Assembly: GCA_039602395.1 (NCBI GenBank)
Contig: JBCNJP010000025.1
Location: 43,970,980-44,034,979 of the forward strand
Reading direction: 5' to 3'
DNA from: Deinandra increscens subsp. villosa
Lineage: Eukaryota; Streptophyta; Magnoliopsida; Asterales; Asteraceae
Length of the DNA stretch: 64,000 nt
Below, piece by piece: positions 45,192 to 57,030 of this stretch (positions are counted from its first letter, which is position 1; each line of letters opens with the position of its first letter). Below the pieces are notes generated by a model. That model was not told the origin of the DNA and ran no database searches. It was given only the letters and a program-made list of their open reading frames with translations. Both the position numbers and the translations under genes were made by a program.

Positions 45192-45490
45192 TGTAAAACC
45201 GAGATACGATCTTACTACTGCATGCTTTGATCAATGTAATGAACACGAGATGTAAATAAGAGATCTTGTATTGAATCACTTGAAGATACAATGAAAGCTC
45301 TCTAGTTTCTCTCTCTAGCACACACACACAGAAAGTGTAGAATGACTCAGAGTGTTAACATTCATTCTAACACGAACATATTTATAGTTAGTGACTAAAC
45401 AGGCTGCGTACCAAATGGTACGGGCGTACCATTTGGTCCGGCGGACCATTTGGTCCGGTGCCAATGATATTGTCACTAAAACTCATACTA
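45192..45490 (-). mobile_element. E2: 5' LTR, truncated
   Basis: Matches 39009-39310 closely but lacks the outer ~60 bp (ending GCTCTAACA in the 3' LTR). Joined at 45490 to gypsy LTR-like sequence. Confidence 0.85.
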
Positions 45491-48155
45491 TAGGAAAGGT
45501 TTGATGTTTATTTAAAAATTATGTTAAAATTAGGGTTTTCAAAAGAAGGTTTTGCTAACTTGACCAATCGGAACTAAATTAAGGCTTGATATTTTGAGGG
45601 ATGTTATAAAATGATATTATAAACGAAAGCCCTAAGTTTATTTCATTATATAAAAGGTTTTGATATTTATTAAATAAATAAATGAAATTAGGGTTTTCTG
45701 GATGTTGTTCTACCCAAATCAAGTAAACGGTTTTGAATTAAGCTTTGATCTTTTAAAGGATATTATAAAAGGTTATAATGAGTAATACCCTAAGTTGGTT
45801 TAAATTAAAAATGAGTTTTGATAATAAAACAATAAATTCATGAAATTAGGGTTTCTAAATGTGACTATCTAATATAAAATAATTCGAAGGGTATGAGGAC
45901 TTGATTTTTGGTATGGCAACATGTTTTTAGATATAATAAGTATATATGAAGTTAAAATGGATAAATATTAAAGTACTGAATATACCGAGTTGATCGAATA
46001 TTTAGAAGTTCGTGCGGACCGGAAAGGTAAGCGCATGTACACTGGGTTTCTGGCAAAGAGGGGGTGTCGCATAAATCCCAACTGGGAACTGGCATACATC
46101 ACTGGGCGATCCCGGAGTGAGCATTTACTTATAGGAATGCGCGTCTTCATATTATCGTTAAAAGAAAAGGATAACTGCCTAAAGGGCATTTTGGTCATTT
46201 TGACCTTTTAAAAGGAATGAACTTAATAATTTAATATTATTGAGTTAATGAAGTATTAAAATAAACATAGAAAATGTTTATTACATTAAACCCTGCGTTA
46301 ACGCCATACAATATGCGATTAGGTTTAATTGGAAGTCATAGCGGAGGTTTTGACTGAATTAACTACTTAAGAGTTTAAGGTGAGTTCTATGAGCCCACTC
46401 TTTAAATGTTTTAAATGTTATAATATTTCAGGCTGATATACATACAGATGATATGAAAAAATATCTTCAAATGGTTTAGAACCGAAGTATTGCCTATTTT
46501 AACTGTTAGAATTGTAAAATGGTTTTTGATTAATATATACGTGAAAGGTTATGAAAATGTTATGAAAATGATTATTGATTAAATTTTTTACAGTATTAAA
46601 CTGTTAAATGATTGTTGATTTGAAATATACGTGGAAAGGTTGTTATAATAGTCACAGGTGAAATGTCCTAAACTGTTAAATTCCTAAATTGCTTTATAAA
46701 TGACATATATGAGAAATGTTAAGAAAATGTGTTAAAATGTCTTTTACACATACCTGAAATGTTTTAAGGCCTATAACTGTTTGAATGATGATTGCATGTT
46801 ATAAACTGTTCTCGGGAAAATTATAATAAACGGGTAATGCAAAGGATGAAACTTTTTGAGAAACGGAAAAATGTGAATTTTGGTCTAAGCTTGCGTATGC
46901 GAATAAGTGTCAGGTAAAAATAATCATATCGGCCTTGTTATGATTATAAGGTGTAATATATACTGAAATGATCCTATATCATATCCGGTTGTATTAAGGT
47001 CTGGTGGATATGGTGCGGTACTTCCTATATACAAACACCTGTAATACAATAGGAGATGTTATAGATTCAGTCCAGCATAGGTTTCACTGAAGTTTGAACG
47101 AGACCAATAACATTATATTTATGAAACGTTTATTTTCATATACGGGTGATGGACTGGTGTTGAAAAGGTTATGAGTCCAAATACGAGGGTTATTTTAATG
47201 CACTTTTGAAAAGGATGAAAAGGTTGAAAAGGTTTTAATCTAAGCGGATATTGTCTAGTGAAAAAGGAAGAGGTGGTTGTACAACTAGAAGCGGGGAACG
47301 ACGGTTCTCCGAGGTAGCGACGGCTACTCTATTGAAAAGGTATTTGGGTGGCGACGGTTGCCCGAGGAACTAACGTGGTTTCAATAGACAATGCTTAGTA
47401 AATAAATAACTGCTTATAATATTTCGTATAACTCTTTTATGTCTTATACCTAATGATTATTTGCACAAGAGAGGGTCTAGGAGACCCAGAGTACTTTGAG
47501 TACTAAACGGTTTAAAGGTGATGTTTTGGCATAACACTGTTACGTTTATACCTGTTAAAAGGTTAAACGGTTAAAAGGTTTAGAAATGGTTAAATGGAGA
47601 AATGGTTAAATGATTAAATGAATGAATGTTTTGATATAACTCCGTTTTATACCTGATAAATGTATAAGGGTTATATTTTGGTATAATGCTTGTACCTGAT
47701 AAATGTTTAAAGAATAATGGTTTTAAAGTTATAGTATAATTTTGTTATGTTTTATACTTGATAAATGTTTGATAAAAGAGGGCTGTTAGGCCCAAGCGTT
47801 GATATAAACTTTCGAGGCAAAGGTAACGCTTTTCGAAATACGTAGAACTCACCAGCGTAAGTTGACCTTTCCAAAAACATATGTATGTCAGGTGATGATT
47901 AAAGTAGCAAGGACAGGACTCTGGTGAGAACAGACTAGGTGGGCAAGCTATCAGGAAAGGACTCGGTAGTAGACTGACAATAAACTTAGATAAGATCTAG
48001 TTGTTAAATTACGTCGTATCTTCCTTACTACTATACATGGCTTATAAATAAATGAAAAGTTTTAATTTCCGCGGCTTAGTTATCTCTGTTGTACCATGTG
48101 TCAATGAGTAAATCCGATTAGTGACCCCTTCTGGAGCCAAGTCTAGGAGTGAGCG
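45491..48155 (+). mobile_element. Gypsy LTR-like sequence resuming after the insertion
   Basis: 45491-45960 matches the G1 5' LTR around 30785-31100 (AAATTAGGGTTTT, TTGATATTTTGAGG, CCCTAAGTTTAT), with a second tandem copy of this block at 45680-45850. Beyond about 45960 the match fades, although a GGTGAGTTCTATGAGCCCAC junction and a late AACTCACCAGCG block fit a long-LTR plan. It ends GAGCGTCACA next to E3. It may be the rest of the G1 3' LTR or a related LTR fused to it. No coding frame. Confidence 0.5.
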
Positions 48156-48428
48156 TCACAGTTTGGTTGGCAACTAACCAACCAGCTAACCATTTGGTTA
48201 GCCAGCTTAATGGTTCGCTAGTTGACACCTATAAATAGGTTGGTTAGTTGTTCAAACTTAAGTTTCTGTCATTTGGTCTTGTATTGAGAGGAGAGGTTTT
48301 TCCAACTTCTCCCAGAGCTTCATTGATGCATACTTCTTCGGTTGTAACCATTCGATACATTTAATGACTAGATTCTTCCATCTCTATCATTTTATGATTT
48401 GGAAACGATCCGTAATGCGTTTTAACAG
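48156..48428 (+). mobile_element. E3: first LTR
   Basis: 273 bp, 5' end mutated (expected TGTTTGG), ends GCGTTTTAACA, followed by primer-binding site TGGTATCAGAGTC at 48430. Contains inverted GGTTGGC/GCCAACC-like motifs and a TATAAATAGG box near 48230. Confidence 0.8.
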
Positions 48429-49208
48429 TGGTATCAGAGTCGTTGGCTCAATTTCCTGATCCTATTTTCGTTTTTGAAGTTTTTGATACGTTAAAAGGTT
48501 CAGTTAGGTGATATTCATTGAGTCTTTGATCGATTTTTGATAAACCGAACATTCCTGAGTCACTTTCGCACCTAATATGAGTGATTGAGTGAAGAAATTC
48601 AACAAATTCCAAATCTGGAGTGAATTACGAGTTCTTGAGTGTTGGTTCGTTAGTTGCATTAGTTGGTCCGCTGTTAGTGCGTCTTTTGTATCTTCAACCG
48701 ATGTACCAGGACATTCATTGAACAAACCATCACCTTTAATCGCTGTACCATCGTATTCATCGAACGTACCACAATGGTCGAGAGCGGTTATTTTTGGTGC
48801 GCAGCGGTTATTCTGTACCAAAATTGTTCGCCAAACCAAAATGGTTCGTTGACTTGCTGGTACGTAGTCAATTGGTACGTAGCCAGGGGCTCTGCCCCTT
48901 GGACCCCGCTTCTTGGGGGCGCTGCCTCCGAACCCCCGTTAATCCAAACAAATAACGGTGGGGTATTTTTGAAGAATGGGGTGCTTTCGAAGAATGGGGA
49001 TTTCAAAGAGCAAATCTGATGAAAACGGAAAATGTGAATATTTAAAGCAATCAGTTCAGGGATAATGGTGATTTGTGATATTCGTGAATTGGTAGTGTGT
49101 TCTAATGTTTGTGCGAAGAATTTGTTCAAAACTTTAGTTATGGTTTGGAACTCTTTGTCATATGCCCGATACTGTTCGAATAGATTAGCAAATGTGTGTT
49201 TAAATGTA
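48429..49208 (+). other. E3 leader segment between two LTRs
   Basis: 780 bp with TGGTACG/GGTTCG motifs around 48650-48890 and a GC-rich block with internal symmetry at 48888-48940 (GGGGCTCTGCCCC and related). No purine tract precedes the second LTR. No gene. Confidence 0.6.
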
Positions 49209-49501
49209 TGTTTGGTTGGCAACTAACCAACCAGCGAACCATTTAGTTTGCTGGGCTAGCGAACCATTTGGTTAGCCAGCTTAATGGTTCGCTGGTTGAC
49301 ACCTATAAATAGGTTGGTTAGTTGTTCAAACTTAAGTTTCTGTCATTTGGTCTTGTGTTAAGAGGAGAGGTCTGTCCAACCTCTCCCAGAGCTTTATTGA
49401 TATATACTTCTTTGGTTGTAATCATTCGATACATTTAATGACTACATTCTTCCGTCTATATCCTTCTATGATATGGAAACGATCCGTAACGCGTTTTAAC
49501 A
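49209..49501 (+). mobile_element. E3: second LTR
   Basis: 293 bp, TGTTTGGTTGGC to GCGTTTTAACA, a direct repeat of 48156-48428 with a ~25-bp extra GCTAGCGAACCATTTGG segment. It is followed not by a primer-binding site but directly by mid-gag sequence. Confidence 0.85.
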
Positions 49502-51533
49502 TTTACCAAGGAAGTGGGAGAATTATGTTTTATTACTTACACATGACAAAGAATTCTTAACTTGGTCCTATCATGTATTGACAGGAAAATTACAAGCGCG
49601 TGAATTGGAAATGTAAAATACAAATAAAACATCGACGCAAGTGCAAAATCCTGAATTGTTTTATGGTCAGAATGTTGCAAGTATAAGTGCTAAATCCAAA
49701 TCAAGCATTAATACTTCTCCAACAACAACTTTCTTAGCTGGTAATGATTCTAGAGTTGCAAATTCTTTTCAAAATCATTCGGGTGGTTGCAATGTTACAA
49801 TTCTAGGTCAAGCTAATCATACTATTTTTTCTGTCAAGACAACTGAAGATTATATAGCTGTGATTTCAGCTTTAATATCATCATATTTTGGTGTTGTCAC
49901 TGGAAGTGTGCCTAATGCATATTTGGTTGATGAAGATTATGATCAAATAGATCCTGATAATCTAGAACAAATGGATCTTAACTGGCAGTTCGCTATGTTG
50001 GTGAGAAGAGTAAAGAAATTTTTGTACAAGACGGGAAGAAAATGTCTTAATTCTAGTGGCAAAATTGGTTTTGATAAAATGAAGGTTAAGTGCTACAACT
50101 GTTCAAATTTTGGAAATTATGCTAGAGAATGTAAACAACCAAAAAGTGGTTATAGTTCTGGCAACAATGTTAAAACTCCTAAGACTTCTGGATGTTATGC
50201 ACAAACATCACAAAATTTAGGACCAAAAGATTTGGTTGTTCAAAGTGATGAAGGTTATGATTGGAGCAAAGTATTTGGTGATGAGTCTGCTTTTGTTGCA
50301 AAGGTTGTACAAGTTAATGAGTGTATGACTGATATTGGTTCTGATACAAGCAATTATGAAACATTTGTGGAGGGAAATTATGATTTTGATAGAAGTTCAA
50401 AAAGAAGATTGTTTAAAGTGACATACTTGTGATGAATTAACTAAAGTCAATTATGAAACATTTGTGGCGGGAATTAACTAAAGTCAATGCTGCATTATTA
50501 GAGGGAAAGAGTTTGTTAGCTGATGAACTCAAGCTGTTAAAAGAGAATTTAGAGATTTCAAATAAAGAGTGTGCTAAACTTGCTAAGGTTAATGATGAAG
50601 TGTTGAAGGAAAAGAGTTTGTTGACTGACAAATGCAATAAAGTAAAATCAGAAGTTAATGAAGACTTTGAGGCACTTTTCTCTAAATTTATTGGTTTAAA
50701 ACAAAATCATGATATAATTCAGAGCTCTTCTGTTGAAGCTGCTGACAAAGTAATTAGTCTTCAAAAGGAACTCATAAAATTGCGTGATGAAACTTTCCTG
50801 TTGAGAGATCAAAATATAGTTTTGAAAGAAGATGTTGAGATTTACAAGCACGAATGGGAGAAAGTTACCGAGGAAGTACTTGTAGAATCTGATAAGATGT
50901 ATACTCTAAAATTTGAGTAAAACAAACTTTCTGAGAGGTTCTTAGCATCACAACAGGAGTTGATGGAGTCTAATACAAAGTTTCTGAACTGAAAATAGAA
51001 TTCTTGATCTGCAATGACCACTTGCAAATTGCAATAATTCTAGTACCTCTCTGAATTATTTGAATAAATTGGAAAATAGTGAAAAGAGTTATTAAGATGC
51101 TGATCTTCATCAAGTTTCTGCTCCGGTGGACATATCTAAATTTACACCTGCTCCGGTGATATAATGCGATGAAATATGTGATTATTCAAAGTTTGCAAAT
51201 CATGTTTCCGAAAAGAAGAAAAAGTTAAATTGTGGAAAGCAGAAGCTTGAAGGAGGAAAAGCTCCGAAATTTGCTTCAAGTTCATCTTTATTGGCAGATG
51301 AAAAGATTTTTGGTTCAAATGTCTCTGAGAAACTTGCTGACACTTTGTTTGAAGAAAATGTTGATAAATTCTTGCTTCATGAGAACAATCTGAAAGCGAT
51401 TAAAGTTAAATTTACCAGAGTTGCCAAGGAGAAAGGTGATTCTCGTTCTCAAGCAAACTTGTCAAAACTACCGGGGTATAAACAACAAGGTCTAGGGTAT
51501 GAACATAAAGACCTCTTTGAATCTTGTTGTTAG
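49502..51533 (+). pseudogene. E3 gag fragment (coiled coil, altered zinc knuckle)
   Basis: Opens mid-protein with LPRKWENYVLLLTHDKE (E2: LPEKWENYVLLLTHDKE). A TAA at 49613-49615 is followed by an open stretch 49641-50432 with YGQNVASISAKSKS and a knuckle CYNCSNFGNYAREC, where the usual His is Asn. After a stop, 50453-50920 is coiled coil (EGKSLLADELKLLKENLEIS), and 51291-51533 carries FTRVAKEKGDSRS. It ends against E4. Confidence 0.8.
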
Positions 51534-51539
51534 TTGACG

Positions 51540-53243
51540 TAGGGTAGGCATGGCTGAAACAGGACTATGTCAACTGAACTATTTCTGAAAGTGATAAAAT
51601 CTTTGACAGCTTTGCAACCATGCATGAGATTCATCTGAGATCCGTATCTGGAAGAATTTGATGATTTCAACCTGTAACCTTCAGAAGACAAAAATGCGGT
51701 TTCTCTTTTTCAAACATAACTTTAATCTTGGAAACAAAACTCTCCTTCGGAGAAACCAAGACATTTAATTTTGAAAATTTGTTGTATCACGTGTCGATCA
51801 GATCAAAAACAAAGAAGAAAGAAAATCTTTTTGGATTTTACAAAGTTTATATCAGAACACACTGAAAATCTTTTTGATTTTTCATAAACTGAAACATATA
51901 TGCAATATAGAATTAAACTCTATTTTTTGTTTTTGGTGAGAAAGATCACAACATGAGATCATATCAGACTAAACGCATCGTACACACTGCAATTTCAAAA
52001 TACTAAGCATGCAAGCCAAGCTGACTGAGAATACAACCATTTGGTTTATTTCAGCTAAAGCAGGTCATTGTCTATAGCTTTCTGATATGAAATTAAGTTT
52101 ATTTATCGAGCATTGATAACATGGTACCCACACAAGCAGGAATACTGGCAAACTGCGTATTTCATATTTTTGTATTTTTCTTTTATTCAAGCCAAGTTAC
52201 TCGCAGCAGATTTCTCATATTGATATTGTAAACTTGCTTATACAGAATCAAATGCCACAGAGATATCAAGTTCATAGTGTTTCTTGCAAAAAGAAAGCAG
52301 AACCCTAAACAAACAACAATCAGGTCGGCCGGTAGGCACGCAGAGAAAGTCCGATTGTTTAGGAAAATAAGAAATGTAAAATAAAGCAGAAGTTGTATAA
52401 TCCAACAACAATCAGGTCGGTACTCACGTACACGCAGAGAAAGTCCGATGGATTATACGAAACACCAAAGAAAATAACGCAGAACGTCAAACGAACAATA
52501 ATCAGGTCGATCTTTCGATACGCAGAGAAAGTCCGATCGTTTGACAAAATAAAGAAAATCAAACAAGTTGAAATCTTTCAAAATAAAGCAAGTGTACGCC
52601 AGAACATCTCTTTATTCTATTTTTGGTATTTTCTCATTTTATTTTGCCAGATATGCACAGTACCCATCATGATTTGTAACCACAATTATCAAGCAAGCGT
52701 TATCTTTATATCATACTTGCATATATCAGACTACTCAGCACATTCAGGCAAGTCAAGCAAGTACCTATAGCCTTTCTTTCTACTTTATTCATGGTAGATA
52801 ACGTATGCTGATGTATCATCATTTCTCACATGGTTGGATTAATTTCTCTTTTTAATATTTTTCATTTTTTTAATTTTTCATTTTTTTTAGGAAACAAACA
52901 CTTTTCATTTTTTTTAGGAAACAAACATCACACTATTTTTGTGTTTTTCAAATATTCTCCCCCTAAAATTCAACAAACTCTATTTTTGAATTTTCCAAAA
53001 TTTCTCCCCCTAAAGATATGAAAGAAATAAAAGTGATCGACCAGCACGGACACCTCGGTTTTTAGATTTTGAAAAATCATTTTTCTCAAAAATGTTTGTG
53101 AAATGTCAACTCCGTGAAGCGCTAACTTAAGCAAAATACTCCACTATCAGCAACTTTGCAATCACTAATAGGCCTTCTTGAAGCATCCTGCACACAACCT
53201 CAAACAACTTTTAGTTAAATACGGGAACCCAAACCGGCTTGGG
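51540..53243 (-). other. E4 3' non-coding region, 3' LTR missing
   Basis: Shares blocks with the 3' regions of E2 and E5. Its outer end (sense CCTGTTTCAGCCATGC) matches E5 about 130 bp before the E5 LTR, so E4 is truncated there and lacks its 3' LTR. Contains the complete three-hairpin array. Confidence 0.7.
52304..52545 (-). ncRNA. E4 array of three covarying hairpins
   Basis: Plus-strand arms: H3 52304-52363 CCTAAACAA/TTGTTTAGG; H2 52395-52458 GTATAATCCA/TGGATTATAC; H1 52486-52545 GTCAAACGA/TCGTTTGAC. All are perfectly complementary yet mutually different. On the minus (sense) strand each has AUCGG pairing CUGAU, the conserved loop ACUUUCUCUGCGU facing CGAC, and an apical hairpin: GCC-UACC-GGC (H3), GUAC-GUGA-GUAC (H2), AUC-GAAA-GAU (H1). 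It is a structure in the element transcript, downstream of gag. Confidence 0.85.
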
Positions 53244-55469
53244 TCATCCCGTATCCTCAACAAAATCGTTTCCCACCGAGGTTGCCATTTTCTGTTTCCA
53301 ATAACGAAATGGTTTAGACGATTTCGCCCGATGCGAATCAGAACCATTGAAAAACTTTGACTTGTTGAAAACCATATTCAACAAATCTTCGACCAACATT
53401 TTCTCAGGTTTTGAGTGATGTTGTCGATGCCTATAATATGAAAACTCATTTGAGTAAGGCATTTCAAAATCATTATTGAAAAATTGTTTTCTTTTTGAAA
53501 AATGTTTTGGTTTTGAAAACTGTGGTGACCAATCATCATAATTTGAGGTTTTACCAACAACCGGTTTCTTATAAGCTGGTTTTCGTTGGTTTTGCTGAAT
53601 TTGTCTAACAGGTACCTCATTGAGAATCATCGAATCGGATGATGGTGATCGATATGAACCACGTGAAAACCTTTTTCGAGTAGCACAATCACGAATCACA
53701 TGTCCCGTCTTGTTGCAGTAAAAGCAAGCTCTCCTATCAACCGATTTAGGAGATGACATGAATTCTGTTGACACTGTAGAATGTTGAGAAGAATCACTCT
53801 CTAGACTTTCTAACTTAGAATTCGTTGACAGAAAATCAGCATCAGGTTCACACAAGATATGATTCTCAAGTGGAATCTCCTTTTCTTTTTGAACCTTGAT
53901 ATCCTCCACAATTTCTTCTATCTCAAACACATCTTGGAAATCATTTCCAACATTCACGTTCTCGTCTTTGCTTTCATATCCCAGATCACCATTCTTTTTA
54001 GATTTATCTGGTACCGACTTAGGCTTCTCATGACCTTGTGAAGCAAGTCGAGAAAACTCATCCTTGATGGCATTTAAATCATTTTTATTGGAAAGCAAAG
54101 ATTCATCAATCACAATCTCCGAAAATTTGTTGACTTTCACTTTTCCTGAATTGCCGTCAAAAACCTTTTCCTTATCAAGCAATATGGAACTTGAAACAAA
54201 TTTAGTTCTCTTGTTAGCATCAAAATTCTCTTCATTTTTCTTCTGCGACTTTGAGTTTTTCTTCTCAGAAGAATTATCAGCAAACTTTGAATACTCATGA
54301 ACTTCTTCCGTTGCTTTCAAAGTATTGATAGAATTTTCAATAACCATAGGAGGTGGAACATTTTTCAGAATAGCATCACCAAATATCTGTTGAAAATTCT
54401 CCTTTTTGCACAAAAAATTTGTGAAAGACGATGAATTATTGAGATTATGCAACTGTCTTTTGAAATCACACACCTCAATCTTCATATATGCAATTATCTT
54501 CTGCGCTTCAGCCAACTCTTTTTGTGTTGCAATAAATTCTTCTGTTGTTCTATTCAGAGTAAACTTTTCTGTTCTTAACTGATCATGAGCATCATATGTT
54601 TCTTGAACAACCTTTTCCCATTTCTGTCTATAAATCTCAACATTCTGCTTCAAAAGCTTATTTTCACGAAGCAATTCAGCTTTAGCATCTAACAACTTCG
54701 TGTTGCCTTCTTGATGACTTAATTCTTTAGCAGTAAGATCAGCAACTTCCTTTTCTAGACCTTCAAGTTTGATCTTTGATTTTGCAAACAAATCATCAAA
54801 AGTTGCTGCCATATCACCTGCTTCTTTCTTCCATTTCTCAACTTCCTTCAACAAATCATCATTTGTTCCAGTTTGCTTTGAAACTTTTGCAAGCAACTCC
54901 ACATTCTCGTGTTGAAGCTTCAATTCATTCTCAATAGCTTCACATTGTGAAGACTCATCTTTTTGAACTTCTGCCATAACTGCACAACCACCTTTATTAA
55001 ACAATTCAGAAGTAGAACTACTTGTTTCTGATTCATCAACTTGTATAGACATTGCAAGAAAAGCAGATTGATCAGAAAGAACTTGTTCCCAGTCATAACC
55101 TTCATCTTCACATCTTAATTCTAAGGTGTCCCACAATTGTTTCGATTTAGTACAGTTCTCAAATTGACATAACACTTCATTTGTTAAAGCCATTGTGAGA
55201 ATATCATAAGCTTTTAGTTCTCTTTCATAACATTCCCTTTCCTCAGATGAAAGATCTCTTTGCATTTTAGGTACCCCATTAGAATAAGTTGGGTAAGTAA
55301 ACTCTTTCTCAATTGGAATCCACAAATCTTCATCAGTAGAACCAATATAGGCTTTAAACTTCCTTTTCCAATTGCAGTAATCTTCAAGTTTCAGCAACTT
55401 GGGTACTTCTGTGATCTTTTGCATTCCATTCATCTTGTTCAACTCAAATTCATCAACTAGTGAGATCAA
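53244..55469 (-). CDS. E4 giant gag, intact 741-codon frame
   Basis: Uninterrupted frame. N-terminal UBN2-like segment (LEDYCNWKRKFKAYIG, residues about 27-43; QLWDTLELRCE about 114-124) runs directly into EDEGYDWEQVLSDQSAF. This means the first zinc-knuckle region seen in E2 has been deleted in frame. A long coiled coil (about 180-350) follows, then acidic Ser-rich sequence (AIKDEFSRLASQGH) and one CCHC knuckle CFYCNKTGHVIRDC (about 577-590), ending in a basic aromatic tail. No enzymatic domain. Function by family: RNA-binding capsid protein of a non-autonomous LTR element. Being intact, it may still be expressed. Confidence 0.85.
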   Translation of the reverse strand: MISLVDEFELNKMNGMQKITEVPKLLKLEDYCNWKRKFKAYIGSTDEDLWIPIEKEFTYPTYSNGVPKMQRDLSSEERECYERELKAYDILTMALTNEVLCQFENCTKSKQLWDTLELRCEDEGYDWEQVLSDQSAFLAMSIQVDESETSSSTSELFNKGGCAVMAEVQKDESSQCEAIENELKLQHENVELLAKVSKQTGTNDDLLKEVEKWKKEAGDMAATFDDLFAKSKIKLEGLEKEVADLTAKELSHQEGNTKLLDAKAELLRENKLLKQNVEIYRQKWEKVVQETYDAHDQLRTEKFTLNRTTEEFIATQKELAEAQKIIAYMKIEVCDFKRQLHNLNNSSSFTNFLCKKENFQQIFGDAILKNVPPPMVIENSINTLKATEEVHEYSKFADNSSEKKNSKSQKKNEENFDANKRTKFVSSSILLDKEKVFDGNSGKVKVNKFSEIVIDESLLSNKNDLNAIKDEFSRLASQGHEKPKSVPDKSKKNGDLGYESKDENVNVGNDFQDVFEIEEIVEDIKVQKEKEIPLENHILCEPDADFLSTNSKLESLESDSSQHSTVSTEFMSSPKSVDRRACFYCNKTGHVIRDCATRKRFSRGSYRSPSSDSMILNEVPVRQIQQNQRKPAYKKPVVGKTSNYDDWSPQFSKPKHFSKRKQFFNNDFEMPYSNEFSYYRHRQHHSKPEKMLVEDLLNMVFNKSKFFNGSDSHRAKSSKPFRYWKQKMATSVGNDFVEDTG

Positions 55470-57016
55470 ATCGTTGATCTTTGAACCCTATGAAATCACC
55501 GAACTTAAATCCCAAAGTAAAATTCTTCAAAATGAAAGTCCAATGAGTCAAACAATTTGAATTTTGAATCCGATCAATTTGCCACCAAATTTCTTAAAAT
55601 TTGAACCAACACCGATATGTCACAATCTATAGATGAAATAACTGATGGACTACCAAATTCCTTGATAAAAATCCGGAGACTTTTGTGATTGAAACTCCAA
55701 ATACAATACACTTCAATCCCTACACACCTCAAATCTCTTTAATAAGCTTTGTGTCACAACTTTTGAATTTTAATCCCGAACTTTCCAAATATACATCACG
55801 TTTGTATCACAACAAATCAAAACTCTTTAGTCACCAACTTGAAAAACTCATCACCTTTTTTTCTTGAAATACTAACCCAAAACTGGTCATAACTCTCGTG
55901 TGAATGAGATGGTTTTTTTTTTTTTAGAAGAAAAAAATTGTAAGCCCCCTTTTGATCCAAGAACTTTCTAATATTTGGATGACGAGGTCACATTTAAGCA
56001 ATATAGAAACTTGGAGGACCTCAATGAAACTTTAAAATTCTTAAAACCGTCGTACGTACATATGAAAGAATTTACGAATCACAAAGTTTAACCCATCGTA
56101 ACTCCTTCAAAATTAGTCGAATCACAAAACTGAAGATACGGTTGTGATCGAAATCGAGAAACGATTCAAACTAGATGCATTGTTGATATGTTTCGGTGAA
56201 GATTTAAAAAAACCGAACTCGAGCATGAGCGTGAACGATGAATGTAATGAACTGTGATTCAAATCTCAATAAAAACTTGATTAATCCAGAAATTGAACCT
56301 AGATATGAATTCGCAGAACAAAACTGAATTATGGAGGATCAACAATAAAATGAATTGTAAAGTTTTGTGCTGTTTGATGTGTATGAAAGTTGACGTGAGT
56401 GAACAATTTCAATTCGGGAAAACACGATTCAATCTAAAGGAACATTCGTTGATTCAAAACTCACTGATTCAAGAAAGTAATGACAACAATCAACTCGAAA
56501 TATACAACCGAATGGAATAGAATCAGTTTTGGCTCTGAAATCATTGAGTTTTAGTATTCCGCCATTGATGAACACGGTGAGGAAGATGATGATGAACTGA
56601 GATTTGCAAAGTTCAACAAAACTCGATCCAAAATCAAAATTGATTATATAAATCAACTCGTACAAGTAAACCGAATTGAATGAATTTAATTGTGGTGAAT
56701 GAATCAAAGTCTTATGAAATCTAAGATGAAGAACAATTGTTCGGCGAATGAACAGAGATAACGTTCTCCAATTTTACGATTGCACTAAAATTGAACCAAA
56801 ATCGAATTTGAAGCGAGGAATGCATTCGTGTAACTTCACCGAATCATATTGAACTAGAAAAAAAAACATGATTAAGCGTAATCAGAGATCGAAAATGAAG
56901 AACAGTGGAATTTCTTAAGAACAGTTTGACTTTTAAAAAAAAAGTCAAAATCAATCAATTTCCTTCAAATCTGAGCTCGAATTCAATCCAAAATGATGTA
57001 GAATCACGCCTGGATT
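55470..57016 (-). other. E4 leader
   Basis: 1.55 kb between primer-binding site and gag start; no convincing frame. AT-rich with many GAATC/GATTC and TTCG motifs, lacking the GGACCA array of E2. Confidence 0.55.
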
Positions 57017-57028
57017 GCTCTGATACCA
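57017..57028 (-). promoter_or_regulatory. E4 primer-binding site
   Basis: Plus GCTCTGATACCA; minus TGGTATCAGAGC, tRNA-Met type, two bases inside the LTR edge. Confidence 0.85.
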
Positions 57029-57030
57029 AT

